This document shows positions 11,905-23,859 of a stretch of DNA of 64,000 nt, one piece after another; positions within the stretch are counted from its first letter, which is position 1; the number at the start of each line of letters is the position of its first letter. The position numbers and the translations under genes are program-made. The notes under the pieces were generated by a model. The model was not told where the DNA came from and made no database searches. It worked only from the letters and a program-made list of their open reading frames with translations. The DNA comes from Eupeodes corollae (taxonomy: Eukaryota; Arthropoda; Insecta; Diptera; Syrphidae), in contig NC_079147.1 in the NCBI RefSeq assembly GCF_945859685.1, forward strand, positions 18,083,289 to 18,147,288. The letters are read 5' to 3'.

Positions 11905-13030
11905 GATTGATGCTGAACACTCTAAGAAACTTATTTCGGTTAGTAGATTGCATATTAGATCCTTACAAGACACTGCTTAATGGGTAGGCCTGTTTTTTGA
12001 CTTGAAGATAAAGCAATTTTATCGCTAATTTCGTGCTTTATCAAAAAGACGAAGACTCCACCTTAGAGACTTTTACTTCATTGATCCTAGTGATCTAAGA
12101 AATTATATTGTCTTAAACGCTTCTTAGCTACTCTGGTTTAACGAATAAGCTATCTTAGGATGTGTGTGGTATTTAAGCAGATTGACAATTAGGATGTGTT
12201 GGTTTTCCCGGCAACAGCAATTCTTAATAATAACAGATATTTGCTATTTAATGCTTGTTGTCAAACATTTGGGGCTTACTTGACGAATTTCCAAAAAAAT
12301 TGGAAATGTAATCATTACATTTTGTACTGTACTTTAGAATCGTAAATATTAAGTTTTCAATGATCTCCTTTGTTTGCATGTACTTAAAATTTCATACTTC
12401 TACATGAATAAGAAGGATACTATTTTAAAAATAACAAGAATTTATATGTAAATGGGCGCATACCACGCCCCTTAATCAAACGATATATGTATATATGAGT
12501 AAATTTTAGCTTTTGCAAATTTTTAAAGTCCTCTATCTCAGAAACTTCTTATGCTATAAAGCCTAAATTTGGTGAAATGTTTATTGCAAATTTAGAGTCT
12601 ATAACTCTATAGGTTAGGTAATGCCAGAATTTGGCTAAAATGAAAGGTTTAAAAATGTATTGATCTCTGCTAATGTTGTGAAGCTTTTTTTCAACTATTA
12701 CTGGGAGCTGCAGTCTGTAGCTTTTTTATTTAAATGTTAGAATTCCGCAGCCTTGTTTGCCCTCGTAGTTTATTTTTGCCAATGTAGATAAAGCACATTA
12801 TTGTCAGTTTTTCCTGCAAGAATCTTTCCCCTAATTAAAACATCCATCAGCAATCATTCTAACATTTGTTTCATTGTTTCCTTATTATTAGCCTCATTCG
12901 TCATCTAATTTGTGTCTGCGACTTCAACAGTTTGTCCAAATGCCAAAGATAATGTATTCCAATTAGTGTCTTATCTTCAAACAGATTCAGTTTGATTTAA
13001 GTCGAATAAAAATCTTTAAGAAATTAGGTT
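11905..13030. other. No gene seen; possible upstream region of the small spliced frame
   Basis: AT-rich, without TE hallmarks. A TCAGTT initiator-like hexamer at 12,987-12,992 lies 44 bases before the ATG at 13,031; no TATA box is seen about 30 bases upstream of it. Confidence 0.35.
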
Positions 13031-13428
13031 ATGAACAACTTAAAACTACGATCATCGGCGGTAAGTTTTCTCCTTGAATTTATATCAAAACATCAGTATT
13101 TCTGCCGCGAATCGTTTGTATGCCTTTAAATTACCGTCAAACTAGAAATGTTTACTTTTTGTTTACCTCGCATTTACGACTTTTTGACTCTTATGCAGTG
13201 CTGCTCCACCTCTTCGATGTCTGCATTATGCTAACTAGATATGCTTAATGCACTTGTTCAGTTCAGGGCACATCCGAGGCAAACAGCCAGTCCAGTAGGA
13301 CATTTGAAATTATAGGAGCAATTACGTCTTCAACAGTTAACAGCGGTAAGTTAGGTTCGTATTTGCATTCGGCGGCGGCGGCTGAGCGGTCCAGCGCTGC
13401 GGCTGACTATTGGCAAGTTGTAACTTAA
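13031..13428 (+). CDS. Candidate small two-exon gene or start of a larger gene (unrecognised)
   Basis: ATG at 13,031 opens ten codons (MNNLKLRSSA) ending exactly at a consensus donor, GCG|gtaagt (13,061). A 206-base intron follows, with a ctaac branch-like site at 13,231-13,235 and acceptor ttcag at 13,262-13,266. Exon 2 continues in the same phase: GTSEANSQSSRTFEIIGAI then TSSTVNS. At 13,345 a second consensus donor (gcg|gtaagt) could splice to an exon I could not find. If it is not used, the frame stays open through a GCG-rich stretch (SAAAAERSSAAADYWQVVT) to TAA at 13,426-13,428, giving 63 residues. An in-frame TAG lies one codon before the ATG region, so the ATG would be the true start. 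No homolog recognised; no signal peptide or membrane segment. Chance remains possible for such a short frame. Confidence 0.35.
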
Positions 13429-15010
13429 GCTACAAACGACATAAGTCAAGTCAAGCACGCACTTTATAAAAAGAGTGCCTGGTTTTGGTTGCATATGTCT
13501 CCTTATATCACTTAACTTCCTGAAGCTAGACCAGGTTTGGTTTTTTGGGATGTTTTTTTTTTTCATCGGAGTCTTCGTCAGGACTCGTTCCTGATTGGAA
13601 TTTCATTTGCAAATAGATTCGCGAGCAATATTATCAGATCTCTTTCTCGGTCTGTTGGTCAGTGGTGACTTTTCTCATAATTAGAGTTTGCATATGCATT
13701 GCATTGAGATTGAAAGTGAGGATGGCTTTGGGAGAAAGGGGGCTTCATCATCTCGATCTGGATTGGAACATATTATGTGAACATTTGGTTGCAATAAAAA
13801 CGTAGGTATGATTTAATACGTTTTTGAATTGCGACTACTTTCACCTTTCGTTGAAGGATCTCGTTTAAATAAAATATGCAAATAAAAATTATATCGATAT
13901 GGATATGCATTAATAAAAGTAAAACTTGAAGTTGTTGATAAAGGGGCGGGGCAGGGATGTTACATTAGATTTTTCATAATTTTGTGTAGGTTGGTATTTA
14001 GTGTTGGACATGTGTCGGCTATAACATAAAGTACTTGCGAGTTACAAAAACAATCATTTCATAATCTTAAGGCGTTAAGCACTTGGATTACACAAATATA
14101 AACAGGGGTTAAATAACTTTTAAATTGGAATTTATTGGATCAATAAATGAGAAAACAAATTGTGATCGAGGAGGTTTCCGAGAATCACTTCCTTCTTCAG
14201 TTTGACTATACATTAATAACATGGTAGTAAAATGTTTAGCTTTTGAAAGGCTGCTTGAAGCAGTTTATAATTTTGAAAACGAACTTTTTGTATAAAACGT
14301 AAAAAGTATCTTAATAAACTGTCAGCACTTGAATGGCAACATTTTTGTAGGTTAAGCCATTAGGTTGGACGGGCATTAAATGGTATCAATAAATCCCTGC
14401 CAGCTGAATCATTTCGAGCTTCTTAGATTCATCAATGGACAAGGTTTGCTTCAACATACTGTTTCCTTCTCCTAATTTTTAAAGCTTCTGCAAAAATCAT
14501 TCACAAGGACTTATTAGATAAATCGGTGTCATGTCGGAATTAATGCGTAATATTGCAACCTGATCAGAGATTAGCAAAGCTAAGTTAGTCTGATCTGTTT
14601 TACCCATTTGATGTTTTTTTTTCTCCAGTCGGACTTAAGTGCTTTGAGTTAAGTTCACATAACATGGTAGTTGGATTGGCTTTCTCTGCGTTGTTAATCA
14701 GACGCATAGACTGGGAAACTTGTCAAGCTAGTCTGCTGAATTCGTAACGCACATAGCTTTTAAAATAAACCACAGAGTCCAGTCATAAGACTTTAAACTT
14801 ATCTTGAACAAGGTTGATTTCCTTGATTTTGGGAGCATTAAAGTTCAGCCTAATGTAATTTCTATCCAATGTATCACAATTTGACACAAAAATGTCACTA
14901 TTTCATGGTAAATTTCAGCTTAAAAAGGGTGGGTCAAATACAAGTTTCTTGTTTTTAAAGGCAAAAATATCAACAAGATTAATTTCTTCTAGTTTTATGG
15001 TCTTAGTCGT
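13429..15010. other. No gene seen
   Basis: Single-copy-looking AT-rich DNA. I saw no TE motif and no convincing exon. A possible acceptor near 13,663 followed by some 45 open codons gives a peptide without recognisable features. Confidence 0.4.
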
Positions 15011-15020
15011 GCATTAAATT

Positions 15021-15188
15021 ATAAAAAAAAAATAAGGTGGCGCAACAGTCCGTTGAGAATTAGGGCTTTGTGACTTACAACTCTCAACCATTTCTGTGTG
15101 CGAGTACTGTTGTTTTAAGCTGAATCCAAACGGATAATTTAAGAAAGGCCTTTTCATGGCAAGAATTACTCTTGGAGAAGTTGTGAAT
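15021..15188 (-). mobile_element. tRNA-derived SINE, truncated 3' portion
   Basis: On the plus strand ggtggcgcaacagtccgttg (from 15,037) starts the block also found at 19,086 and 37,640; it is the 3' end of the SINE, which runs on the minus strand, followed by its A/T tail. The tRNA-like head is missing: similarity stops near 15,188, where a mariner fragment begins. Confidence 0.7.
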
Positions 15189-15367
15189 TTTTTGAAATAA
15201 TATCGCTGCTTCCTAAATGAACCAAAGGTCACGCTTCTACTCCCCAGTCTGAACCAAATTGTTACTTGGCCCCAGATTCGGCAATTGTGTCTGTTAGCGT
15301 AACCGCCGAAGTAAAAATGAGAATCACCCAAATAGAAGGTTGTTCTACCAAATTCAAGCCATTTCAA
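15189..15367 (-). pseudogene. Mariner transposase fragment
   Basis: Minus-strand frame with DSHFYFGGYANRHNCRIWG, followed by VTIWFRLGSRSVTFGSF. This matches the block around the first catalytic Asp of insect mariner transposases (..DEAHF.L.GYVN.QNCRIWG.., then VTVWCG). It is fused in frame to the SINE relic, making a misleading open frame of 117 codons. Only a fragment; no ends visible. Confidence 0.6.
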
Positions 15368-15419
15368 TGTTCAAAGTGATATAACTTCTATGTTAAAAAC
15401 GTATAACCAAGATCTTTCT

Positions 15420-16340
15420 GGCAGAATTTCCTTCACTCCTCCTGCTGTTCATCGACTTTGAGAAGGCCTTAGATAGTGTTAAATATCCCAGAAAAACTAA
15501 TTCCTATTATTAAAGCAACATATGATGGATCCAAATGAAACGTTCTGCACGATGATAGGTTGTCAGATGATTTCGAAATCCGAAGCGGAGTCAGACAGGG
15601 CTGTATTCTGGTCCAATATTGTCTTTGTTGGTGATAAGCGATGTACTGCGCTCAGCTCTGTCAGGTAGCGGAGGAATCCAATTTACTTTTACATCTTTAT
15701 TAAAGCACTTGGATTAGGAGGACGATGTTTGCTTACTCTGGATAATGGATTTCTATCAAATGACAACAAGTGTAGAAAGAGAAGCAGGAGTTGTGGGGCT
15801 GAAAATTAATTCCCGCAAAACAAAAATGATCAGCCTTCGAACCCGACCATCCTCTTAAATAAATATTTTCTCGCATTTGGTGCAAAAGTGGAGATCTTTT
15901 AATACCTTGGAAGCATCGTTTCAATCGAAGGCAACAGCAAAAGCAGCTTTCGGTATGCTGTAAAAAATTTGGAGCAATAACTCTATCATCTTAAGAACAA
16001 AATTACGACTGTTTCGCACAAACGTCGAATTTGTGCTTCTTTATGGGTGCAGCACTTGGAAGGTTACTTCAGCCATAACAAGAAAGCTGCAAACCTTCGT
16101 GAAAAGATTACTTCGCAAAATCCTTAGGATTTTCCGTCCACACCGTATATGAAATGAGGTCCTTCATAGAAGGATAGATCAGAAATCTGTAGACTTCACT
16201 ATACGAGAGAGCAAGAGGAAATGGATTGGACATACGCTTCGAAAAGGTAACGACTGCATTGCAGCGGAATCCGCTCACACAAGAAGGAAGAAGAGCTGGA
16301 CGACTGGGAAGCACATGGCGCTGGACAGTCAAACTGTACG
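15420..16340 (+). mobile_element. LINE family B reverse transcriptase relic
   Basis: Plus-strand degenerate reverse transcriptase of a family different from A, C and D: LLFIDFEKALDSV, then PIIKATYDGSK, FEIRSGVRQGCIL, a decayed YADD-equivalent (LDYEDDVCLLW after one frame correction), REAGVVGLKINSRKTKMI, and a C-terminal KRKWIGHTLRKGNDCIAAES. The order matches the palm and thumb of non-LTR reverse transcriptases. 5' truncated, no endonuclease, several frameshifts. Confidence 0.72.
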
Positions 16341-16344
16341 AATA

Positions 16345-16456
16345 CTTTTTACTTCATGGGCATATACATATATGAGACCTTAAATAAACTAGGACGGACG
16401 GAAGAAAGTTAATAAGTAGTACAAATAATAACGTCTCAAGGTGACTACCCTGAGGT
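16345..16456 (-). mobile_element. LINE family D fragment (antisense)
   Basis: Read on the minus strand: VPQGSHLETLLFVLLINF, the GVPQGS..GP.LF..FIND block of non-LTR reverse transcriptases. Nearly the same piece recurs at 18,965-19,056, on the far side of the family A copy. Both stop at the same base of the GVPQG codons. Confidence 0.6.
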
Positions 16457-16459
16457 ATA

Positions 16460-18815
16460 TCTATAAAGCAGACATAACCGCCATCCAGGAAATACGATCG
16501 TTCGGTCAAAAAGAGTATCAAAAACTGCGATATTTATTATGGTGACTGCTTCCACGAAAACCAACAGCACTTATTTGGATGCGGTTTGGTCATTGGAGAT
16601 AGACTTAGGCAAGAAGTTTTGAGCTATAGGGTGCATCAATGAGCACCTCATGACCTCATGACCATACGCATCAAGGCTAAATTCGGCAACATTAGCCTGA
16701 TATGTGCGCACGTCCCCACAGAAGAGAAGGATGTCAACACCAAAGATGTGTTTTTCGAGCTCTTGGACAAAACATATGAGCAGTGTCCTAGCTACGATAT
16801 TAAAATAGTCCTGGGCGATTTTAATGCCAAGCTAGGAAGGGAAGACATTTCTGGTGGAATAATCAGGAAAAACAGCCTGCACGACAACACTTCCGACAGC
16901 GGATTTAAGCTCATAGATTTTGCTGCGGGGTGAAACGTCATGGTAGCCTGAACGCGTCAACATACACAAAGAAACTTGGAGTTCTCCAGATCAATCAACC
17001 GTCGACCAGATTGACTATATTGCGATCGACGCCAGTCACGCTTCCAGCATCATAGATGTACCGAACTTTCCGAGGAGCTAACATTGACTCGGACCACTAC
17101 CTCGTTGTAGACAACGTAGAACTTCAGATTTCCAGACCTAAGGCAAAACAGGGAGGTGCTTGAAGAAGGTACAACGTCGAACGGCTACAATCGCCAGAGA
17201 TCCTCAAATACCTCTCCAACCGAGTTACAAATAACCTCTTTCGAAGTTCTCTGCCGCCAACACAATGTATCGAAAACAAGTGATAACATTGTCAAGATGC
17301 AATCAGAGAAGCAGCCTCTGATATGCTGAGTTTCAAGCAGCCACCAACACCCTGGTTTGATGAGGAATTTCGGCAGGCAAATGCAGCTAAACAACAGGCA
17401 CGCAAAGTTGCGCTGCATAAAAGGACGAGAGCTGCTCATGAGCTCTATGAGCAGAAGAGGCGAGAGGAATACCAACTTTTAAGAAGGAAAAAGTGAGGAC
17501 ATGAGAAGCGTGCGGTCGAAGATGTTGAGAGGTCTAAAAGCAGAAATGAAGTTCGAAAGTTTTATAAGCAGGTGAAACGAAATATACAAGTACATAAACC
17601 TAGAACCGAAGGCTGCAAAGACGAAAGTGGAAACATCATAGTGGAACCGCAGTCAATGCTGAGGATATGGTAGGACCACTTCTGCAGTCTGTATAACGGC
17701 GACGACAAACTGAATTCCGCTGTCAGGCAGGATGATCCATTCAACATAGACGACGAAAGCCAACGATCCCGTCCTCCCGACTTAGACGAAGTAAAGATTG
17801 CCATATCTAAGCTGAAGTCTAATAAAGCCGCTGAAGCGGATGACTTGAACGCCGAGCTCTTTAAAGGAACTGGAGATAAGTTGGTTAGGAGCATGCACCA
17901 TATTATCTGTAAGATATGGTCGGAAGAAAGCATGCCCGATGAATAGAACCTCAGTATTTTTTTCCCGATTCTGAAAAAAGAAGACCCTCTTAACTGCACA
18001 AACTAAAGAGGAATTAGTCTACTTAACATCACTCAAAAAATCTTCCCTACTATAATATTTGAACGTCTAAAGCCCATCGTTAACAACCTAATAGATCCTT
18101 ATCACTGTGGTTTTAGACCAGGAAAGTCCACAGTCTATCAAAAATATAAATAACGGCAGATCCTGGAAAAAACCCAAGAACACTAAATCAACACCCACAA
18201 TCTTTTCATCGATTTCAAGGCCACATATGACAGCATCTACAGGGACGAGCTGTATAGAGCCATGTCTAGTTTTGGCATTCTTGCCAAACTCGTCCGTTTG
18301 TGCAGGATGACCATGGAGAATTCACACTGCTCCATAAAGGTTGGAAACAACTTACCAGGACCTTTCGATGTCTGTCCAATTACTAGCATATGCTGATGAC
18401 ATTGACATAATCGGAAGAACTCAGCGTGATGTCAATGGCGCTTTTGTAAGTATTGTTTCAGAGGCAGAAAAAATGTATTTAACGGTTAATGAAGGCAAAA
18501 CAAAGTACATGCTGTCGTCAAGACTTCTCGGTCAAAACGTCACCATCAACAGACGTAACTTTGAGGTAGTTAAGGACTTCGTCTAGCTATGCTCCACTGT
18601 AAACACAAAAAAAAAAAAACAGCTCTAAAATCAAACGAAGAATTACTCTTGCTAACCATCGTTTCTTTGGGCTAAGAAAGCAATTGAGTATCAAAGCCCT
18701 CTCTCAAACTACCAAAGTCTGGCTATATATAAGACCCTCATCAACCCCGTCCTGCAATACGGTGCAGAAGCATGGATCCTTTTAAAACATAAGGATCACG
18801 AAATTCTCGAGAAAA
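16460..18815 (+). mobile_element. LINE family A, copy 2, degenerate
   Basis: Matches copy 1 from the start of the endonuclease (KADITAIQE near 16,467) to the C-terminal part (near 18,780). Landmarks: IKAKFGNISLICAHVPTEEK, IKIVLGDFNAKLGREDISGG with the GDFNA motif of APE endonucleases, a decayed SDHYLV block near 17,090, KSNKAAEADDLNAELF, and VQLLAYADDIDIIGRTQRD (18,375-18,425). Relative to copy 1 it lacks a piece of the palm, lacks the 5' leader and is cut before the 3' tail. Multiple stops. Confidence 0.85.
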
Positions 18816-18839
18816 TCTTTTAATAAAAATATTTTCATT

Positions 18840-19056
18840 GTTTTACACTTGCCAATATTTAAAATTAAATTAAATTGCACCATTTCCTAAAACTTTAAAG
18901 GTCTTTTTGTAAAAGATAATAGTCTTCAAAATAGTTAATGGTACGAACAATATTTACATCATCGGCACATATAAGAGACCTATAATTAAATAGGACGAAA
19001 GACAGTTAATAAGTGGTACAAATAATAACGGACATAGTTGACTACCCTGAGGTACA
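18840..19056 (-). mobile_element. LINE family D fragment, longer copy (antisense)
   Basis: On the minus strand: VPQGSQLCPLLFVPLINCLS, then a block resembling LLYVPMM / YADD-VKIFR, then a decayed lysine-rich stretch. It includes and extends the piece at 16,345-16,456. Broken by stops and frameshifts. Confidence 0.6.
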
Positions 19057-19072
19057 CTTAAATCAACAATAT

Positions 19073-19364
19073 TTAAAAAAATAAATTGGGTGGCGCAACA
19101 GTCCGTTGTAAACCAGGGCCTAGTGACTTACAACTCGCAACCATTCCTGTGTGCGAGTACTGTTGTCAGGAATGGAAGGGACCTACAATTTTAGGCCGAA
19201 TCCGAACGGCTAATTTGAGAAAGCACTTTTTCATGACAAGAATTACTCTTGAAGGAATTATCAATTCCTCGAAAGGGAAAAAATTAAGGTGTCACAGGCA
19301 GGGATTGAACCCAGACCCCTTGCACGACAGTCCAACGCACTTACCATCATGTCACGGGTACTAC
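19073..19364 (-). mobile_element. tRNA-derived SINE, full-length, with target duplication
   Basis: About 290 bp on the minus strand. The 5' end on the minus strand is a tRNA-like head starting gtagtacccgtgacatgatg, with a pol III B box gggttcaatcc; the 3' end reads caacggactgttgcgccacc followed by a T/A-rich tail. It is flanked by the 13-bp direct repeat aaatcaacaatat (19,060-19,072) / aaatcaacagtat (19,365-19,377), one mismatch. No coding capacity. Confidence 0.85.
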
Positions 19365-19379
19365 AAATCAACAGTATAG

Positions 19380-20225
19380 ACGCTCTTAAAATAAATATTC
19401 TAATAAACTGTCTTTGAGATATGAAGATATCCACAACGCATATTATTTGTCGTTAAGACCGTTAAGACTGTGGTTTAGCTTATCAAATGCTTTGCTCAAG
19501 TCAGTAAAAATACAGTAAACTTCTTAAACTATTAAAGATTTGAGCACATTACTGTATTTTAAAGTTTTAAGTTACTAAAGTTAAGTTGATAAAATGGCTT
19601 AAGCTTTTGATAATTTGCTGAATCCGTATGAGTTCTAAGTTTCAAATTAATAGTTCCGTTTCCCTGATTTGATTGGTTTCTTATGATTTCCCATGAAAGT
19701 TATTTTGTACACGTGTTCAAGGTTGTTTCTTTGGTACAAATATGTTTATTATTTATTGTACCCATAATAACATCTTGAGTCACTGTCTATAATCAATAAA
19801 ACGCAATAAGAAAAAATCTCTTAATTTATAGAAATATCGTGATAATCCTTACCTCTTTTTTCTATGATTTATTTTATCAACATTAATTATCAAATCAACT
19901 GAATTATGGGTAATTCCTTATGACTGTTTTTGTGAAGATTCACTTTACTATATAGTTGCAAATAATATAATTGATTGCACTTAAATATTTTTTGTAGACC
20001 GCCTATCAATTGTAATTTTCCATCAAAACAATCATCAATAAATTCCTTATTGCGAAATAATTCAATTTGAAAAAAAAAATGTACAAGAAAAGAATTATAC
20101 CTATGCAAAAGAAGTTAGGTGCAGAGCTTACCATTTACACTGAAAAAAGTTAACTCTAAAAATTTAGAGCTATTTTAGTTTATGGTCATTTACGCCTAAG
20201 GCCGTTTTCACAAAAAAATACGGGC
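19380..20225. other. No gene seen
   Basis: AT-rich, no recognised element; open frames are short and without features. Confidence 0.45.
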
Positions 20226-20507
20226 CTAAGTGATCGATCTAAAAAAAACATTAAAAAGTATTGGTGACCGTATACAGCCTTGTAGTACTCCAATTTCAAA
20301 ATTTCTTTGAGAACTTTCATTATTTAAGACACATTCTGCAACTATTTTTATGAAATTCTGAAAAATTAGCTCGAATTGATATCTCCACAAAATTTTACAA
20401 ATCGATCGAGAGTATGGGTTCTTAAAAACAATTCTAGATCTTTTTGTGAGTGCATAAGTTAATATTTCTATTCTATTTGATGCCAATCCATAGCGCAACC
20501 AATTCAA
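20226..20507 (-). pseudogene. Short LINE reverse transcriptase fragment
   Basis: A 93-codon minus-strand frame ends with SSQRNFEIGVLQGCIRSPIL then FNVFF. This is the GVRQGCILSP.LFNVFI block of non-LTR reverse transcriptases. It is preceded by KILWRYQFELIFQNFIKIVAE, which fits the segment before that block. Nothing else of the element is visible. Confidence 0.5.
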
Positions 20508-21984
20508 ACAATAAATCTTCCAGATAAGTTCATTTTCTCAGAACCTCACATCTTGACCTAGAGTTGGTCTTTTCTCTATGCAGAATCACAACATAAATGG
20601 ATTCCATTGTTTAGAACATAGAGGATCATTCATAACACTTTCATTGGGAGATTTTCGTTTTATTTTTTTAGAAAGTAGACTGAATTTAGTTCTGTTAGAA
20701 GTGAATAGTTCCAAATGAAAGTGATAACTTTTTTCGAAAATAAAAAAGGTAAAAGTGCTAGAGTTGGAGTTAAACTAGATCCAAAATTTCGAGCTAAACA
20801 AATTGCTGCATTTATCATAAAACTCAAGAACTGACAAACAAAATTGTTGTGAAAGTTCAGCGAATCGAACTTTGATTGATGATACTCAAACTCCATTCAA
20901 AAATGAATGCTGCAGTTACAAACAATGCTTCACAACAAATTGGTGCTCCCCATATACTCCTGCATAATTCAGCCACCAGCCGGAAAGTTCGTAAGTCTTC
21001 AGATCATTCGATGATCAATGAATGCACGAGTAATCGATGGTGACATGAATGTGAATATCTATGAGTAAGCATCTTTGCGGGAGTCTTTTGATGGGCACTT
21101 TATGTGGTTCTTTTGGTTGCAAGTCAATGCAAGACCAAGACCAAGATCAGACCTTATACAAAGGTTCTTCGTATAGCCTTCTTTAATATGGTTCACTTAG
21201 ATTTAATGCATGTGATGCACAGAAGTTGTTGGGTTCTTCTAAGTGCACATGAACACATTGGGCCGACCGCCCTTTAGATTGGGTCAATAAAAAGGCTGAC
21301 AAACGACAAATAATGCTTCCTCATTGAGACAAGTCAATGGGTTTTTGCTTGAGTCTTTGTACGGAAATTTAGTATGGCAGAGTTTATAATATGGGTCAGT
21401 AACAAATTGACAGCCGATCTCAAGTTTTAACGAGACCACTTGGGGTATAGTCATTGATGTTACCGACATAACTGAAGTTTTGTTTGTGATTGAAAGGTAA
21501 AAAAAGAAATATGGTAGTGCCAGTAATTGGAAATTGGTCTCCAAAGATTGGACCCAAAGTCGCAGTAATTAGCCATATATGAGATTTGAGTTTTGTGATG
21601 TATATTGGAAGAACGTAAAGCGTAATAGGTCAATTATGTCATTCAAGGATTGGTCAGCTATGTCTATGAAAAGACCAGTCAATTCTATAGACGATATTAC
21701 ATTTCGTAAGCACATAGTTTTTAAAAGATTAAAATGCAAACAATCAAATATCGAAATAAACGTACACAATTATTTGTACAACTTTGTTTGTTTTCTTTTA
21801 GGAAATCTTCTGAAATGTAAGAAGAGGTTAGATATTTCTATTTTCTTTAAATCGACAAAGAAATCTTGTTGTTTAAGCAAAGTTTCTAAGAACTTACATT
21901 TTTTTAATTCTACTTGAAAACTTTAAGGGTGGACTTAGTAACGTTCGTGGTTGAAGAAATAACAGCTATGCCACATAAGTCCAC
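20508..21984. other. No gene seen
   Basis: Contains open frames of 60-112 codons on both strands (for example 21,284-21,544 minus and 21,579-21,917 plus) that overlap each other and resemble no family I know. No TE ends seen. Confidence 0.4.
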
Positions 21985-23762
21985 ACTGTATGAAACAGGC
22001 CAGCTGTTTTGGCACTGAGTGAAACTCAAATAGGTGAAGATTCCGATAATTCGGAATTCAATCTAAATGGGTGCAACTTAGTGCCATTATTTTTTCTCCA
22101 TGGATTAGCCGTGTATATAAGAATTGATGCTGCATACCAACTCCAGCCACAATATGGTCTGTGCTCTAAAACAAACTTTAACTTCATGAGGTTAAAATTC
22201 ACGGTATATAAGCACATCATCCACTCATGTTTTTTAAATCGAAGTCCAAATCTGGACAGAAATTCAACTTTTAACGAATTTGATGCTCTATCTGACTCCA
22301 TTCAAAGAATTGTTGCCCAATTGCGGGCGATTTCAATGTACAAAATTCTTCCAGTCAACACCGGAAGGAAGGTATGTTGAGATCTTTGCTGAATTAAATC
22401 AATTAACTCAGCTTGTCGATGAGCCAACTCGAATCCCTGACGTTGCAGGTCAATCCGCCAACACCCTACTTGTTTCTTACCTCTGACGCTAATAAATACA
22501 CAATCAGTGAATTACCGCTAGGAACATCAGACCATTGTATCTTATCTTCAAAAATCACATGTCTAAAAAACCCAGTTAAAGAAAAAACTCCTATGAGAAC
22601 CGTTTGGCAATATGAGAAAGCCAACTGGACGGTCTCAAATAATTCTTTAACTGGTGACTATGCTTCCTCGATAGTGACGTGGATTCCAGCGCAGATATGG
22701 TTACAAATTTAATTCTTTGTGAAATGAAAAATTTTATCCCGAATAGGATGAACTCTATTAAACCTAAAGAGAACTCATGGTTTGATTCGAGCTGTAAAGA
22801 GGTAATTAGGATCAGAGATGTAAGTTTCCGGATTTATAAAGCCAACCCAACTGAGGAAAACCGGAATAAGTTCAAACAAGCTAGAAGGACTTGTAACGGC
22901 CACATTTGACGAACCAAGTTTTTGCATGACCTTAAATTAAGGCAAAAAATACTACAATGTCCTAAAGGTAGTAAAAATGCCTGGTCATTTGTGAAAAAAC
23001 ATACGAAACACCACGTCATTCTCGGTTCTAACGCTCGTCCACAATGACCTTCCTATGTAAGCTCGATTGATAAAGCCAATTTGGTTTAAGTACAGTTTGC
23101 TGTTAATTTGGCGCTGCAGGAAAGTGCCATGAGTCCTCCTGTTCTTGAGAGCGTAAATGATTCTATGGGACGAATCTTCTTTCGAACTCGTGCAGTACTT
23201 AGAACTAAAAGACCTTGACATGCACAAATCCGCTGGCACAAATATTATCTCCTCAATTGTTCTGAAGAGGTGTTCTTCATCTCTGGCAAAACCACTACGT
23301 AAGTTTTTCCATCTTTCCTACTCTGCAGGTCTCTTTTCGAGCGGATGAAAACAGCATTTGTGCAGCCTGTCCCTAAAAAAGGCTAATCCCCCTCCAATAG
23401 CACTCACGTCCCTTCTTTCCAAGGTCATGGAAACACTGATTAATTATCAGCTTAAGAAATATCTTAAAGAACGGGAGCTTCTTAATGACCGGCAGTATGG
23501 CTTTCGTAGCAATAGTTCCACTGGTGACCTCATGGTTCATCTCACTGAACAGTGGAACAAATTTGTACATCGATTTGGAGAATGTAAGATTATTGCACTT
23601 GATATTTCAAAAGCATTTGATAGAGTTTGGCACCAAGCTCTATTATCGAAAATGCGTGCATTAAGTATTAATGAATCTCTTCTTCATTGGTCTCAAGTCT
23701 GAAATTTATAAAATAAATGCTGGTGTTCCCCAGGGCTCCGTTTTGTCTCCGACTCTCTTATG
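21985..23762 (+). mobile_element. LINE family C, copy 1 (endonuclease + RT), degenerate and 3' truncated
   Basis: Order: endonuclease parts ALSETQIGEDSD (from 22,009), ELNQLTQLVDEPTRIPDVA, then PLGTSDHCILSSKI with the SDH catalytic motif of APE endonucleases; linker NSWFDSSCKEVIRIRD; reverse transcriptase LDMHKSAGTNIISSIVLKRC, IALTSLLSKVMETLINYQLK, DRQYGFRSNSSTGDLMVHL, KIIALDISKAFDRVWHQALL, then a frameshifted AGVPQGSVLSP near 23,720. It stops at 23,762, before the YADD block. The style is that of jockey/CR1-like insect LINEs; the clade is not established. Confidence 0.82.
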
Positions 23763-23859
23763 TATTTGTGAGTTTCGTTTCTTTTGCTCATAGAATTTTA
23801 AAACTTAATTTCTTCTCTTGGACTTCTCGTCAATTGTGATCATCTTTTTTGTAAAACTA

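Noticed and set aside
13639..13805. Candidate third exon after 13,345 (acceptor near 13,663)
   Set aside because: The frame fits the phase, but the peptide looks random and ends at a stop after about 45 codons.
21284..21917. Overlapping frames of 66-112 codons on both strands
   Set aside because: They overlap each other, show no known motif and have no splice or promoter context.
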